Made by a program: the position numbers and the translations under genes. Below the pieces are notes generated by a model. It had not been told where the DNA came from and did not search any database. It was given only the letters and a program-made list of their open reading frames with translations. DNA of 64,000 bases from CAHJXF01 sp038254545 (GTDB taxonomy: Bacteria > Pseudomonadota > Gammaproteobacteria > Burkholderiales > Burkholderiaceae_D): NCBI GenBank assembly GCA_038254545.1, contig JBBSGB010000015.1, positions 1-64,000 of the forward strand, in the 5' to 3' direction. Shown in pieces: positions 55,334 through 63,994 of the stretch (positions are counted from its first letter, which is position 1; each line of letters starts with the position of its first letter).

Positions 55334-55837
55334 TCAAATCCCCACGAAATCCCGCTTGCCCACCGCCACGCCGTTGTGCCGCAGGATCGCGTATGCAGTC
55401 GTGGCGTGGAAATAGAAGTTGGGCATCGCCACGTTGTTGAGGTAGTCGAGGCCCTTCATCTCGACGCTGCGGTCGCGCATCTTGATGGTCACGTCGCGAT
55501 CGGCGCCTGCGTCGACGTCGTTCTTCGAGACGCTTTCGACGAAGGCAATCACTTTCGCGATGCGGTACTTCAATTCGGCAACCGTCTTTTCCTCGTCGGG
55601 GAATGCCGGCACGGGAACACCGGCCAATCGCGCGGCTGCGCCCTTCGCGAAATCGCACGCGAGCTGCACCTGCTTCAACAGCGGAAACATGTCGGGATAG
55701 AGCCGCGATTCCAGCAGGACCGACGGCTCGAACTTGCGCGCTTCCGCGTCGGACGCGGCCTTGTCGAGCAGCTTCGAAAGATTGCCCAACATGCGCGAGA
55801 ACACCGGAACCGAAACCGCATGGAGACTACAGGTCAT
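55334..55837 (-). CDS. DUF1993-family protein
   Basis: 167 residues. The DUF1993 pattern is present: R-M-L-G-N-L-S-K-L-L-D-K-A, R-L-Y-P-D-M-F-P-L-L-K-Q-V-Q-L-A-C-D and Y-L-N-N-V-A-M-P-N-F-Y-F-H. These are predicted DinB-like four-helix bundles whose role is unknown. GAGGAG lies seven bases before the ATG at 55837. The stop nearly abuts the end of the convergent hypothetical gene. Confidence 0.87.
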   Translation of the reverse strand: MTCSLHAVSVPVFSRMLGNLSKLLDKAASDAEARKFEPSVLLESRLYPDMFPLLKQVQLACDFAKGAAARLAGVPVPAFPDEEKTVAELKYRIAKVIAFVESVSKNDVDAGADRDVTIKMRDRSVEMKGLDYLNNVAMPNFYFHATTAYAILRHNGVAVGKRDFVGI

Positions 55838-56193
55838 GAACCGCTCCTCGATCTGAAGAAGCGGCGAATGTAGCAGAGCCCGCCGAGTCGCCGCGCAAGC
55901 GCGCGCCCGAACGCGGCGCCTCGCATTCGGGCGAGGTCGCGCACTCTCGCGCGCACCGTCACGCACCCCGACGCGCACCGGCATATGCCGGCGCGCACCG
56001 CTTGCGAGCGACGCGGCGTGCATCCGTCGATCGAACTGCGCTCGTTCCACCGGCATGCCACAGGCCGCGACGACCCGCTTTTTCATAGGAGAACAACGCA
56101 GCTTCGACTAGCCCAACGCGACGCACCGACGCGATCGAGGCTGCATGGCACGCGTCCTGCTATTGCCATGACTAGGCTCTCGTATACCAACTG
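55838..56193. other. 356-bp divergent intergenic region upstream of the allophanate hydrolase
   Basis: No gene is supported. It holds a perfect 14-base palindrome, CCGGCATATGCCGG (55978-55991), repeated GCGCAC/CGCACC tracts around it, and a sigma-54-type promoter (56146-56161). The palindrome lies about 155-168 bases upstream of the -24 element, a distance suitable for an activator site. Confidence 0.55.
56146..56161 (+). promoter_or_regulatory. Sigma-54-type -24/-12 promoter of the allophanate hydrolase gene
   Basis: TGGCACGCGTCCTGCT matches the RpoN consensus TGGCACG-N4-TTGCW at all positions but one. It lies 45 bases before the ATG at 56206 (33 before GTG 56194), so transcription should begin near 56172. 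RpoN/NtrC control is expected for urea and allophanate use. Confidence 0.72.
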
Positions 56194-57924
56194 GTGTTCC
56201 GCCGCATGGTCGCGTTTCCCGCAGACGATGTTTCGATCGCTTCGCTTCATCCGGATGCAGGCCCGGTGTGGATCGCCTATGACGAAACGCTGCAGCAATC
56301 GAGCGACGGCCCGCTGGCCGGCAAGCGACTTGCGATCAAGGACAACATCGATGTCGCCGGCCTTCCGACCACGGCAGGTTGTACCGCATTCGCATACACG
56401 CCCGAACGCTCGGCGACTGTCATCGAACGCTTGAATGCAGCGGGCGCGAAGGTCATCGGCAAGACCAACCTGGACCAGTTCGCATGCGGCCTGGTCGGCC
56501 CGCGTTCTCCCTATGGGGCGGTGCCCAATGCATTCGACCCGCGCTACGTGAGCGGCGGCTCGAGTTCGGGTTCGGCGGTCGCGGTCGCGCGCGGTCTGGC
56601 CGATGCATCACTCGGAACCGACACGGCAGGTTCGGGCCGCGTGCCTGCGGGCTTCAACAACATCGTCGGTCTGAAACCGACGCGCGGGCTGATCAGCACG
56701 CGCGGCGTGATCCCGGCGTGTCGCCATATCGATTGCGTGTCGATCTTCGCGCCCAGCGTGGCCGACGCGGTCGATGTGTTTGCAGCGGTTGGCTACGACG
56801 CCGACGATCCTTACTCACGCACACTGCCTCTCGACCTGCGGCCGATGGCGACGAGGTTCCGCTTCGGCATTCCCGACGCGGCACATCTCGAATTCTTCGG
56901 CGATGCCCTGAGCGCATCGGCCTTCGCCGAAGCGCTCGCGCGGCTCGCAGCGCTGGGCGGTACCACCGGATCGTTCGATTTCGAACCGATGATGGTGATC
57001 GCCCGATCGCTCTACGAAGGCGCATGGGTCGCCGAGCGCTATGCGGCGATTCGCGACTTCTTCGATGCGCATGCCGATCAGATGCATCCGGTGGTTCGTT
57101 CCATCGTCGCCAACGGTAAGCGCTACGGCGCGGCCGATATCTTCGATGCGAGCGAAGCCGTGGAACTCGCGAAGCGACGCGCGGCTTCGTTGTGGGATGC
57201 GTTCGATGTGCTGGTGGTACCGACGGCACCCACCATCTATCGCATCGACCAGCTCGCCGCCGATCCGATCGCGCTCAATCGCAACCTCGGCACCTACACC
57301 AACTTCGTCAACCTGCTCGACTTCGCGGCGATCGCGGTTCCCTCGTCGATGCGAGCGGACGGTTTGCCGTTCGGCATCACGCTGATCGGCCCGGCGGGCA
57401 GCGACCTGCGTCTCGCCGATCTCGCGCAGCGCTATCACCACGCGACCGGATTGACCGTGGGAGCCACCGGCCGCGCGTTGCCCGCGCCACGTGCGCTCGC
57501 CCGGCCGACAACGACCGACGCAGACACGCACGCGCCGCAAGTACGCATCGCCGTCGTGGGCGCGCATCTTTCAGGCCTGCCGCTGAACGGCCAGTTGCGC
57601 GAGCGCGGCGCGCGTCTCGAAGGGACGGTGAAGACCGCGCCACGCTATCGCTTCTTCGCGCTGCCTGGCACCACGCCACCCAAGCCCGGCCTCCTGTGCG
57701 TCGAAGAAGACGGCGCGGCGATCGAGGCCGAAATCTGGGCGATGCCGATCGAGCATTACGGCTCGTTCGTCGCGATGATTCCCACGCCTCTCGGTATCGG
57801 TTCGATCGAGCTGTCCGACGGCTCGCGCGTGCAGGGCTTTCTTTGCGAAGCCGCAGCCACTATCGGTGCAAAAGACATCAGCCACCACGGCGGCTGGCGC
57901 GCGTTTCTGGCGACCTCGGCATGA
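56194..57924 (+). CDS. atzF: Allophanate hydrolase
   Basis: 576 residues. The amidase-signature domain has the catalytic lysine (Lys49) in A-I-K-D-N-I-D-V-A-G, the serine-rich G-G-S-S-S-G-S-A and the nucleophile region G-T-D-T-A-G-S-G-R-V-P-A (Ser148). The C-terminal domain (from about 450, V-R-I-A-V-V-G-A-H-L-S-G-L-P-L-N) is the second domain found only in allophanate hydrolases and urea amidolyases. The enzyme converts allophanate to two CO2 and two ammonia. No urea carboxylase or biuret hydrolase gene is in the window. The GTG at 56194 and the ATG at 56206 are both possible starts; neither has a clear Shine-Dalgarno sequence. The urea transporter follows by 102 bases. Confidence 0.93.
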   Translation: MFRRMVAFPADDVSIASLHPDAGPVWIAYDETLQQSSDGPLAGKRLAIKDNIDVAGLPTTAGCTAFAYTPERSATVIERLNAAGAKVIGKTNLDQFACGLVGPRSPYGAVPNAFDPRYVSGGSSSGSAVAVARGLADASLGTDTAGSGRVPAGFNNIVGLKPTRGLISTRGVIPACRHIDCVSIFAPSVADAVDVFAAVGYDADDPYSRTLPLDLRPMATRFRFGIPDAAHLEFFGDALSASAFAEALARLAALGGTTGSFDFEPMMVIARSLYEGAWVAERYAAIRDFFDAHADQMHPVVRSIVANGKRYGAADIFDASEAVELAKRRAASLWDAFDVLVVPTAPTIYRIDQLAADPIALNRNLGTYTNFVNLLDFAAIAVPSSMRADGLPFGITLIGPAGSDLRLADLAQRYHHATGLTVGATGRALPAPRALARPTTTDADTHAPQVRIAVVGAHLSGLPLNGQLRERGARLEGTVKTAPRYRFFALPGTTPPKPGLLCVEEDGAAIEAEIWAMPIEHYGSFVAMIPTPLGIGSIELSDGSRVQGFLCEAAATIGAKDISHHGGWRAFLATSA

Positions 57925-58026
57925 ACCGCTCACCGCTCTCTTTCGTGTTCCAGGCTCCCTGCCGCATGCCCGCCGCAGGGAAGCTTCGTTCTCATTTGGC
58001 GGGCGCATCGCACCAGGGGAATTGAC

Positions 58027-59316
58027 ATGCGCAGAAGAGGATTCATCCATACGACGCTGGCGCTCGGCATCTTGTCGACCGCGGCGGTCGCCGGCCTCGG
58101 CACGGTGACGGGTGCCCAAGCGGCCGACACCATCAAGGTCGGCGTGCTGCATTCGCTGTCGGGAACCATGGCCATCTCGGAAACGTCGTTGAAGGACGTG
58201 GCCCTGATGGCGATCGACGAGATCAACGCCAAGGGCGGCGTGATGGGCAAGAAGCTCGAGGCCGTGGTGGTCGATCCCGCATCCAACTGGCCGCTCTTCG
58301 CCGAGAAGGCGCGCGGCCTGATCGCGCAGGACAGGGTTGCCGTGGTGTTCGGTTGCTGGACCTCGGTGTCGCGCAAGTCGGTCAATCCGGTGTTCAAGGA
58401 ATTGAACGGCCTGCTCTTCTATCCGGTGCAGTACGAAGGCGAGGAGCTCGAGAAGAACGTCTTCTACACCGGCGCCGCGCCCAACCAGCAGGCGATTCCC
58501 GCGGTGGAATATCTGATGAGCAAGGAAGGCGGAAGCGCGAAACGCTGGGTGCTGCTGGGTACCGACTACGTCTATCCACGCACCACCAACAAGATCCTGC
58601 GGGCGTTCCTGAAGTCCAAGGGCGTCGCCGAGAGCGACATCATGGAGGACTACACGCCCTTCGGTCACAGCGATTACCAAACCATCATCGCAAAGATCAA
58701 GAAGTTCTCGAGCGAAGGCAAGAAGACGGCGGTCGTGTCGACCATCAATGGTGATTCGAACGTGCCGTTCTACAAGGAACTGGGCAACTCCGGCATCAAG
58801 GCGACCGATGTTCCCGTGGTCGCGTTCTCGGTCGGTGAAGAAGAGCTGCGCGGCGTCGATGCCAAGCCGCTCGTGGGCCAGCTCGCCGCGTGGAATTACT
58901 TCGAGTCGATCAAGAACCCCGTCAACGCCGAGTTCATCAAGAAGTACAAGGCGTATGCCAAGGCGAAGAACCTGCCGAACGCCGACACGGTCGTCACCAA
59001 CGATCCGATGGAAGCGACCTACGTGGGCATCTACATGTGGAAGCAGGCGGTCGAGAAGGCCAAGTCCACCGATACCGACAAGGTGATCGCCGCGATGGGC
59101 GGACAGACCTTCAAGGCGCCGGACGGCTTCACGATCGAGATGGACGCGAAGAACCACCATCTCCACAAGCCAGTGTTCATCGGCGAGATCCAAGCCGACG
59201 GGCAGTTCAAGGTGGTGTGGAAGACCAAGGGTCCGATCAAGGCAGAGCCGTGGAGTCCCTACATCGCCGGCAACGACAAGAAGAAGGACGAGCCCGAGAT
59301 CACGGCGATGAAGTGA
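58027..59316 (+). CDS. urtA: Urea ABC transporter substrate-binding protein
   Basis: 429 residues. A twin-arginine-like signal (R-R-R-G-F-I-H) ends near A-Q-A-A-D. The mature protein has the UrtA/Leu-binding fold: T-I-K-V-G-V-L-H-S-L-S-G-T-M-A-I-S-E, F-G-C-W-T-S-V-S-R-K-S-V and N-G-L-L-F-Y-P-V-Q-Y-E-G. It captures urea in the periplasm and delivers it to UrtBC. It is the first of five transporter genes, all on the same strand. Confidence 0.96.
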   Translation: MRRRGFIHTTLALGILSTAAVAGLGTVTGAQAADTIKVGVLHSLSGTMAISETSLKDVALMAIDEINAKGGVMGKKLEAVVVDPASNWPLFAEKARGLIAQDRVAVVFGCWTSVSRKSVNPVFKELNGLLFYPVQYEGEELEKNVFYTGAAPNQQAIPAVEYLMSKEGGSAKRWVLLGTDYVYPRTTNKILRAFLKSKGVAESDIMEDYTPFGHSDYQTIIAKIKKFSSEGKKTAVVSTINGDSNVPFYKELGNSGIKATDVPVVAFSVGEEELRGVDAKPLVGQLAAWNYFESIKNPVNAEFIKKYKAYAKAKNLPNADTVVTNDPMEATYVGIYMWKQAVEKAKSTDTDKVIAAMGGQTFKAPDGFTIEMDAKNHHLHKPVFIGEIQADGQFKVVWKTKGPIKAEPWSPYIAGNDKKKDEPEITAMK

Positions 59317-59320
59317 TCAC

Positions 59321-59424
59321 CGTCGTTCCGTGTACGCGAGAACCCAGCGTCGTCCACCAACGTCGCTGGGTCCCGCTGTCGCGGGCAATTTTGTCGTTCC
59401 CGCGAACTCGGGAATCCAGTGTCT
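59321..59424. repeat. REP-like interspersed repeat, one full element plus a half element, between urtA and urtB
   Basis: The full element (59321-59390) has two palindromic arms: CGTCGTTCC...GAACCCAGCG and CGCTGGGTCCCGC...GCGGG. They form the hairpins ACCCAGCG/CGCTGGGT (59342-59349 with 59364-59371) and CCCGC/GCGGG (59372-59385). A second half-copy starts at 59393 and carries TTCCCG/CGGGAA (59397-59414) and CCAGTGTC. This family is abundant in many proteobacterial genomes. It fills the only long gap inside the urt operon and could stabilise urtA mRNA. Confidence 0.7.
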
Positions 59425-59452
59425 TCATGCGCACGACCGCAAACCTCGCCCA

Positions 59453-61108
59453 ATGAATCAGCGCGCGTCTTCGCCCATCACGCTACATGCACGATGCCTC
59501 GTATCGACCGCGCTCATCGTCGCGCTCTTCGTTGCGCTAGCGAGTGTCATGCAGCCCGCACGTGCAGCGCTCGATGCGAACATCGTCACGCCGCTGGCTG
59601 GCGATGACTCGGACGCGAAGGTCGCGACGATCGCAAGGCTGGGCGTGCTCGCATCGCCCGATGCCATCGCGCTGTTGAAGGCCTTGCGCGACGAGGCTGT
59701 CTATGTAACCGGCGAAGGCCGCGTGCTGGTCGCCGATGCGGCCGGCGCCGCGATCGACCCGATCACCGGCGAGAAGCTGGCGCTGCCCGAGGGCGCCGAC
59801 GGCATCACCATCAACAACCGCCTGCGCGGCGCGCTCGACGCGGCCGAAGCGGGACTGCATCTGCTCTCTGCCGAGGTCGCGACGCGTCGCAAGGCGGCGA
59901 AGTCCTTGCAACAGAGCGCGGCGGCCGAACAACTGCCGCTGATCCAGCGCGCGCTCGCCAACGAGAAGGACGGCGAGACACGCGACACGCTCGAAGCGAT
60001 CGCATCGATGCTCGAACTGAAGAGTCCCGACGCGTCGTTGCGGCGTGCGGCTGCCGAGCGGCTCGCCGGCAGTGCGAACGCTTCGGTGCGTCCGCTGCTT
60101 GCCGCGCTCGCCGAGCCCGATGCGCAGGGTCAATACGCCGAACCCGACCCCAACGTGCGCAGCGCGGCTGCTCTCTCGTTGCGGCAAGTCGATAGCCGTC
60201 TTGCCCGCGCCGAGTGGCTCGGCCATGCGTTCTACGGCATCAGCCTCGCGAGCATCCTGCTGCTCGCGGCACTGGGCCTCGCCATCACCTTCGGCCTGAT
60301 GGGCATCATCAACATGGCGCACGGCGAACTGTTGATGATCGGCGCCTACGCGACCTACGTGGTCCAGGCCGGCTTCCGGCATTTCTTCCCGCAGGCGATC
60401 GACTGGTATCTGATCGCGGCGCTGCCGGTCGCGTTCATCGTGGCGGCCGCGATCGGCATGGCGCTGGAACGCAGCGTGATCCGCTGGCTCTACGGCCGCC
60501 CGCTCGAGACGCTGCTCGCGACCTGGGGCATCAGCCTGATCCTGATGCAGACGGTGCGTTCGCTGTTCGGCGCGCAGAACGTCGAGGTGTCGAATCCCGC
60601 GTGGATGTCGGGCGGCATCACAGTGCTGGGCGGTGTCGTGCTCGCGTGGAACCGCATCGTCATCATCGGTTTCGCCGCGCTGGTGATCCTGCTGGTGTGG
60701 CTGCTGCTCAATCGCACGCGTCTGGGCCTGTTCGTGCGCGCAGTCACGCAGAACCGCCGCATGGCCGATTGCGTGGGCGTGCCCACCGGTCGCGTCGACA
60801 TGCTGACCTTTGGGCTCGGCAGCGGCATCGCGGGTCTGGGTGGACTCGCGCTCTCGCAGCTCGGAAATGTAGGCCCCGACCTGGGCCAGAGCTACATCGT
60901 CGATTCGTTCATGGTCGTGGTGCTGGGCGGCGTGGGGCAGCTCGCGGGGACGGTGATCGCCGCGATGGGCCTGGGCGAGGTCAACAAGTTCCTCGAACCA
61001 GTGGCCGGTGCGGTGCTCGCGAAGATCATGATCCTGATGGTCGTCGTGCTCTTCATCCAGAAGCGGCCGCAGGGTCTGTTCGCGCTGAAGGGGCGGAGCG
61101 CCGACTGA
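59453..61108 (+). CDS. urtB: Urea ABC transporter permease UrtB
   Basis: 551 residues. As is typical of UrtB, an N-terminal signal and a roughly 200-residue non-membrane region of Ala/Leu-rich helices precede the permease. The membrane part starts near residue 260 (L-G-H-A-F-Y-G-I-S-L-A-S-I) and carries the LivH-like G-I-I-N-M-A-H-G-E-L-L-M-I-G and G-L-G-G-L-A-L-S-Q-L-G-N-V-G-P-D-L-G motifs. It forms the channel with UrtC. The ATG at 59453 begins the signal segment; the frame is open back to 59330 through the repeat, but that is not coding. Confidence 0.94.
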   Translation: MNQRASSPITLHARCLVSTALIVALFVALASVMQPARAALDANIVTPLAGDDSDAKVATIARLGVLASPDAIALLKALRDEAVYVTGEGRVLVADAAGAAIDPITGEKLALPEGADGITINNRLRGALDAAEAGLHLLSAEVATRRKAAKSLQQSAAAEQLPLIQRALANEKDGETRDTLEAIASMLELKSPDASLRRAAAERLAGSANASVRPLLAALAEPDAQGQYAEPDPNVRSAAALSLRQVDSRLARAEWLGHAFYGISLASILLLAALGLAITFGLMGIINMAHGELLMIGAYATYVVQAGFRHFFPQAIDWYLIAALPVAFIVAAAIGMALERSVIRWLYGRPLETLLATWGISLILMQTVRSLFGAQNVEVSNPAWMSGGITVLGGVVLAWNRIVIIGFAALVILLVWLLLNRTRLGLFVRAVTQNRRMADCVGVPTGRVDMLTFGLGSGIAGLGGLALSQLGNVGPDLGQSYIVDSFMVVVLGGVGQLAGTVIAAMGLGEVNKFLEPVAGAVLAKIMILMVVVLFIQKRPQGLFALKGRSAD

Positions 61109-61109
61109 C

Positions 61110-62411
61110 ATGGATACCGTGACGCGAACGACAGCGCGCACGACGACGCGCACAACAAGCTACGCGCCGCCGCGGCGAGGCTTGTTCAGCAAGTCCGCAT
61201 GGCTCGCGCTCGTGTTCGTGACCGCCTTCTTCGCCGCGCTTCCGCTGCTGAACGTATTCGTCGCGCTCGATCATCCGCTGCACGTGTCGTCGTACGCGGT
61301 GGCTTTGCTCGGCAAGTTCATGTGCTACGCGATCGCCGCGCTCGCACTGGATCTGGTGTGGGGCTACACCGGCATCCTGTCGCTGGGCCACGGGCTCTTC
61401 TTCGCGCTCGGCGGCTACGCGCACGGCATGTACCTGATGCGCGCGATCGGCCGCGAGGGCGCCTATCGGATGGACCTGCCCGACTTCATGGTCTTCCTCG
61501 ACTGGAAGGCCTACCCCTGGTACTGGTCGTTCACCGATCACTTCTGGTTCGCGATGCTACTGGTGGTCGTCGTGCCAGGCTTGCTCGCGTTCGTGTTCGG
61601 CTACTTCGCGTTCCGCTCGCGCATCAAGGGCGTGTATTTCTCGATCATCACGCAGGCGCTGACGTTCGCCGCGATGCTGCTTTTCTTTCGCAACAACACC
61701 GGCTTCGGCGGCAACAACGGCTTCACCGATTTCAAACGCATCCTCGGCTTTCCGATTACCGCGCCCGGCACGCGGGCCGCGCTCTATCTGCTCACGCTGA
61801 TCGTGCTGGTCGCCTCGCTGATCGGCGCGCGCGCACTGGTGCGCTCCAAGCTCGGTCGCGTGCTGACCGCGGTGCGCGACGCCGAAAGCCGATTGATGTT
61901 CGTGGGCTACGACCAGCTCTGGTTCAAGCTGTTCGTATGGACGCTGTCGGCGGTGTTGTGCGGCATCGCCGGCGCGCTCTACGTGCCGCAGGTCGGCATC
62001 ATCAACCCGAGCGAGATGTCGCCCGCGAACTCGATCGAGATGGTGATCTGGGTCGCCACGGGCGGGCGCGGCACTCTGATCGGGCCGATCATCGGCGCGG
62101 GCGTCGTCAATGGGCTGAAGACCTGGCTGACGACGGCGTTTCCCGAGGTCTGGCTGTATGCGCTGGGCCTGGTGTTCGTGCTCGTCACGCTGTTCCTGCC
62201 GCAGGGCATCGTCGGCCTGTTCAGGAAGCTGGTTCGCACGAACAAGGTCGCCGTCGCATCAGCGCCGACGCGCGAGATGCCGGCAACGCCTGCGACTCCC
62301 GTGGCGATGGCCGTGATGCTCCCCACCGCCGCACGCGTCCCTGCATCGCAGCCGCATCACGAGCGCGTCTGTACACCCACCGACGGCGCGCCCTTGCCGA
62401 GCCGCACATGA
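61110..62411 (+). CDS. urtC: Urea ABC transporter permease UrtC
   Basis: 433 residues. LivM-like permease with about ten hydrophobic segments. The family motifs are D-L-V-W-G-Y-T-G-I-L-S-L-G-H-G-L-F-F-A-L-G-G-Y, N-N-G-F-T-D-F and G-I-A-G-A-L-Y-V-P-Q-V-G-I-I-N-P-S-E-M. After the last helix (about 375) there is an unusual 50-residue Ala/Pro/Thr-rich tail. It begins two bases after the urtB stop and overlaps urtD by four. Confidence 0.94.
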   Translation: MDTVTRTTARTTTRTTSYAPPRRGLFSKSAWLALVFVTAFFAALPLLNVFVALDHPLHVSSYAVALLGKFMCYAIAALALDLVWGYTGILSLGHGLFFALGGYAHGMYLMRAIGREGAYRMDLPDFMVFLDWKAYPWYWSFTDHFWFAMLLVVVVPGLLAFVFGYFAFRSRIKGVYFSIITQALTFAAMLLFFRNNTGFGGNNGFTDFKRILGFPITAPGTRAALYLLTLIVLVASLIGARALVRSKLGRVLTAVRDAESRLMFVGYDQLWFKLFVWTLSAVLCGIAGALYVPQVGIINPSEMSPANSIEMVIWVATGGRGTLIGPIIGAGVVNGLKTWLTTAFPEVWLYALGLVFVLVTLFLPQGIVGLFRKLVRTNKVAVASAPTREMPATPATPVAMAVMLPTAARVPASQPHHERVCTPTDGAPLPSRT

Positions 62412-63277
62412 GCCGCGAGCCGATCGGGTTTCGCGCGAACGTGGCGGCCGATGGCTATCCGGTCAGCGAACAGGGCTTCGGCGACGGCGACGCGGGCTAC
62501 GGCCGCGTGCGATCCGAAGGCGTCGATACCGTCCATGGCGCGATCCTCTATCTGGACGCGATCAGTGTGAGCTTCGATGGCTTCAAGGCGTTGAACGCTT
62601 TGACGCTCGACATCGACGTCGGCGAACTGCGTTGCGTCATCGGACCGAACGGTGCCGGCAAGACCACGATGATGGACGTCATCACCGGCAAGACGCGGCC
62701 CAACTCGGGCACCGCCTTCTTCGGACAGACCATCGATCTCACGCGCCTGTCCGAACCTCAGATCGCGCGCGCTGGCATCGGCCGGAAATTCCAGCGGCCC
62801 ACGGTGTTCGAGAACCACAGCGCGTACGAGAACCTCGAGCTCGCGATGAAGACCGACAAGCGCGTCGCACCGACGCTGTTCGCGCGGTTGACCGGCGAGC
62901 AGCGCGATGCGATCGACGCGATGCTGGAACTGATCCGCCTCGAAGACGCGGCCGCCCGGCCCGCTGGACTGCTCTCGCACGGACAGAAGCAGTGGCTCGA
63001 GATCGGCATGTTGCTGATGCAGGAGCCGCAGTTGCTGCTGCTCGACGAACCGGTTGCCGGCATGACCGATGCCGAGACCGCGCGCACCGCCGAGCTGCTC
63101 AACGAGTTGCGCGGCAAGCACTCGATGATGGTGGTCGAGCACGACATGGACTTCGTGTCCGCGATCGCGGGCGACGGCAAGGTCACGGTGCTGCACGAAG
63201 GCGCAGTGCTCGCCGAAGGTTGCATGCGCGACGTGCAGGCCGACGAGCGCGTCGTCGAAGTCTATCTGGGGCGCTGA
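62408..63277 (+). CDS. urtD: Urea ABC transporter ATP-binding protein UrtD
   Basis: 289 residues. Walker A is G-P-N-G-A-G-K-T-T, the signature is L-L-S-H-G-Q-K-Q-W-L-E-I-G (the UrtD variant of LSGGQ), and Walker B is L-L-L-L-D-E-P-V-A-G-M. An extra N-terminal extension of about 45 residues precedes the first beta strand. The ATG at 62408 overlaps the urtC stop (ATGA). With UrtE it forms the ATPase dimer that powers uptake. Confidence 0.95.
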   Translation: MSREPIGFRANVAADGYPVSEQGFGDGDAGYGRVRSEGVDTVHGAILYLDAISVSFDGFKALNALTLDIDVGELRCVIGPNGAGKTTMMDVITGKTRPNSGTAFFGQTIDLTRLSEPQIARAGIGRKFQRPTVFENHSAYENLELAMKTDKRVAPTLFARLTGEQRDAIDAMLELIRLEDAAARPAGLLSHGQKQWLEIGMLLMQEPQLLLLDEPVAGMTDAETARTAELLNELRGKHSMMVVEHDMDFVSAIAGDGKVTVLHEGAVLAEGCMRDVQADERVVEVYLGR

Positions 63278-63295
63278 CGCGCTCCCCGCACTCCA

Positions 63296-63994
63296 ATGCT
63301 CGCCGTCGACAACATCAACCAGTATTACGGTGGCAGCCACACGTTGCGGGGCGTCTCGATCGCCGCCGAAAAAGGTCGATGCACGGCACTGCTCGGCCGC
63401 AACGGCGTCGGCAAGACCACGCTGCTGAAATGCATGATGGGCGTGTTGCCGGTCGCGAGCGGACGCATTCTGCTCAATGGCGGCGACATCACGCGCGCGA
63501 CGCCGCATGTGCGCGCCGCGCTCGGCATGGCTTACGTACCGCAAGGTCGCGAGATCTTTCCGCGCCTGACCGTCGAAGAAAACCTGTTGATGGGGATGGC
63601 GACCAGGCCGGCGCGCGCCGCCAAGCGGATCAAGGGTGAGGTCTTCGAGCTCTTTCCGGTCTTGAAGGACATGCTCGGTCGTCGCGGCGGCGATCTTTCC
63701 GGTGGGCAGCAGCAGCAGCTCGCGATCGCGCGCGCACTGGTGGCCGAACCCAAGCTGATCATCCTCGACGAACCCACCGAGGGCATACAGCCGTCGATCA
63801 TCAAGGACATCGAACGCGTGATTCGCCTGCTGCGCGAACGCGGCGATATCGCGATCGTCCTGTGCGAGCAGTACTTCGACTTCGCTCGCGCGCTGGCCGA
63901 TCAGTTCGTGGTTCTGTCGCGCGGCGCCGTGATTCGTGCGGGCGAGCGCGCCGAGATGGAAGGCAGCGACGTGCGCGATCTGCTGTCGGTTTGA
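63296..63994 (+). CDS. urtE: Urea ABC transporter ATP-binding protein UrtE
   Basis: 232 residues, complete 7 bases before the window end. Walker A is G-R-N-G-V-G-K-T-T, the signature L-S-G-G-Q-Q-Q-Q-L-A-I-A-R and Walker B L-I-I-L-D-E-P-T-E-G-I-Q. N-Q-Y-Y-G-G-S-H-T-L-R near the start is the UrtE/LivF hallmark. It starts 18 bases after the urtD stop. Urease genes often follow urtE and could lie just outside the window. Confidence 0.95.
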   Translation: MLAVDNINQYYGGSHTLRGVSIAAEKGRCTALLGRNGVGKTTLLKCMMGVLPVASGRILLNGGDITRATPHVRAALGMAYVPQGREIFPRLTVEENLLMGMATRPARAAKRIKGEVFELFPVLKDMLGRRGGDLSGGQQQQLAIARALVAEPKLIILDEPTEGIQPSIIKDIERVIRLLRERGDIAIVLCEQYFDFARALADQFVVLSRGAVIRAGERAEMEGSDVRDLLSV

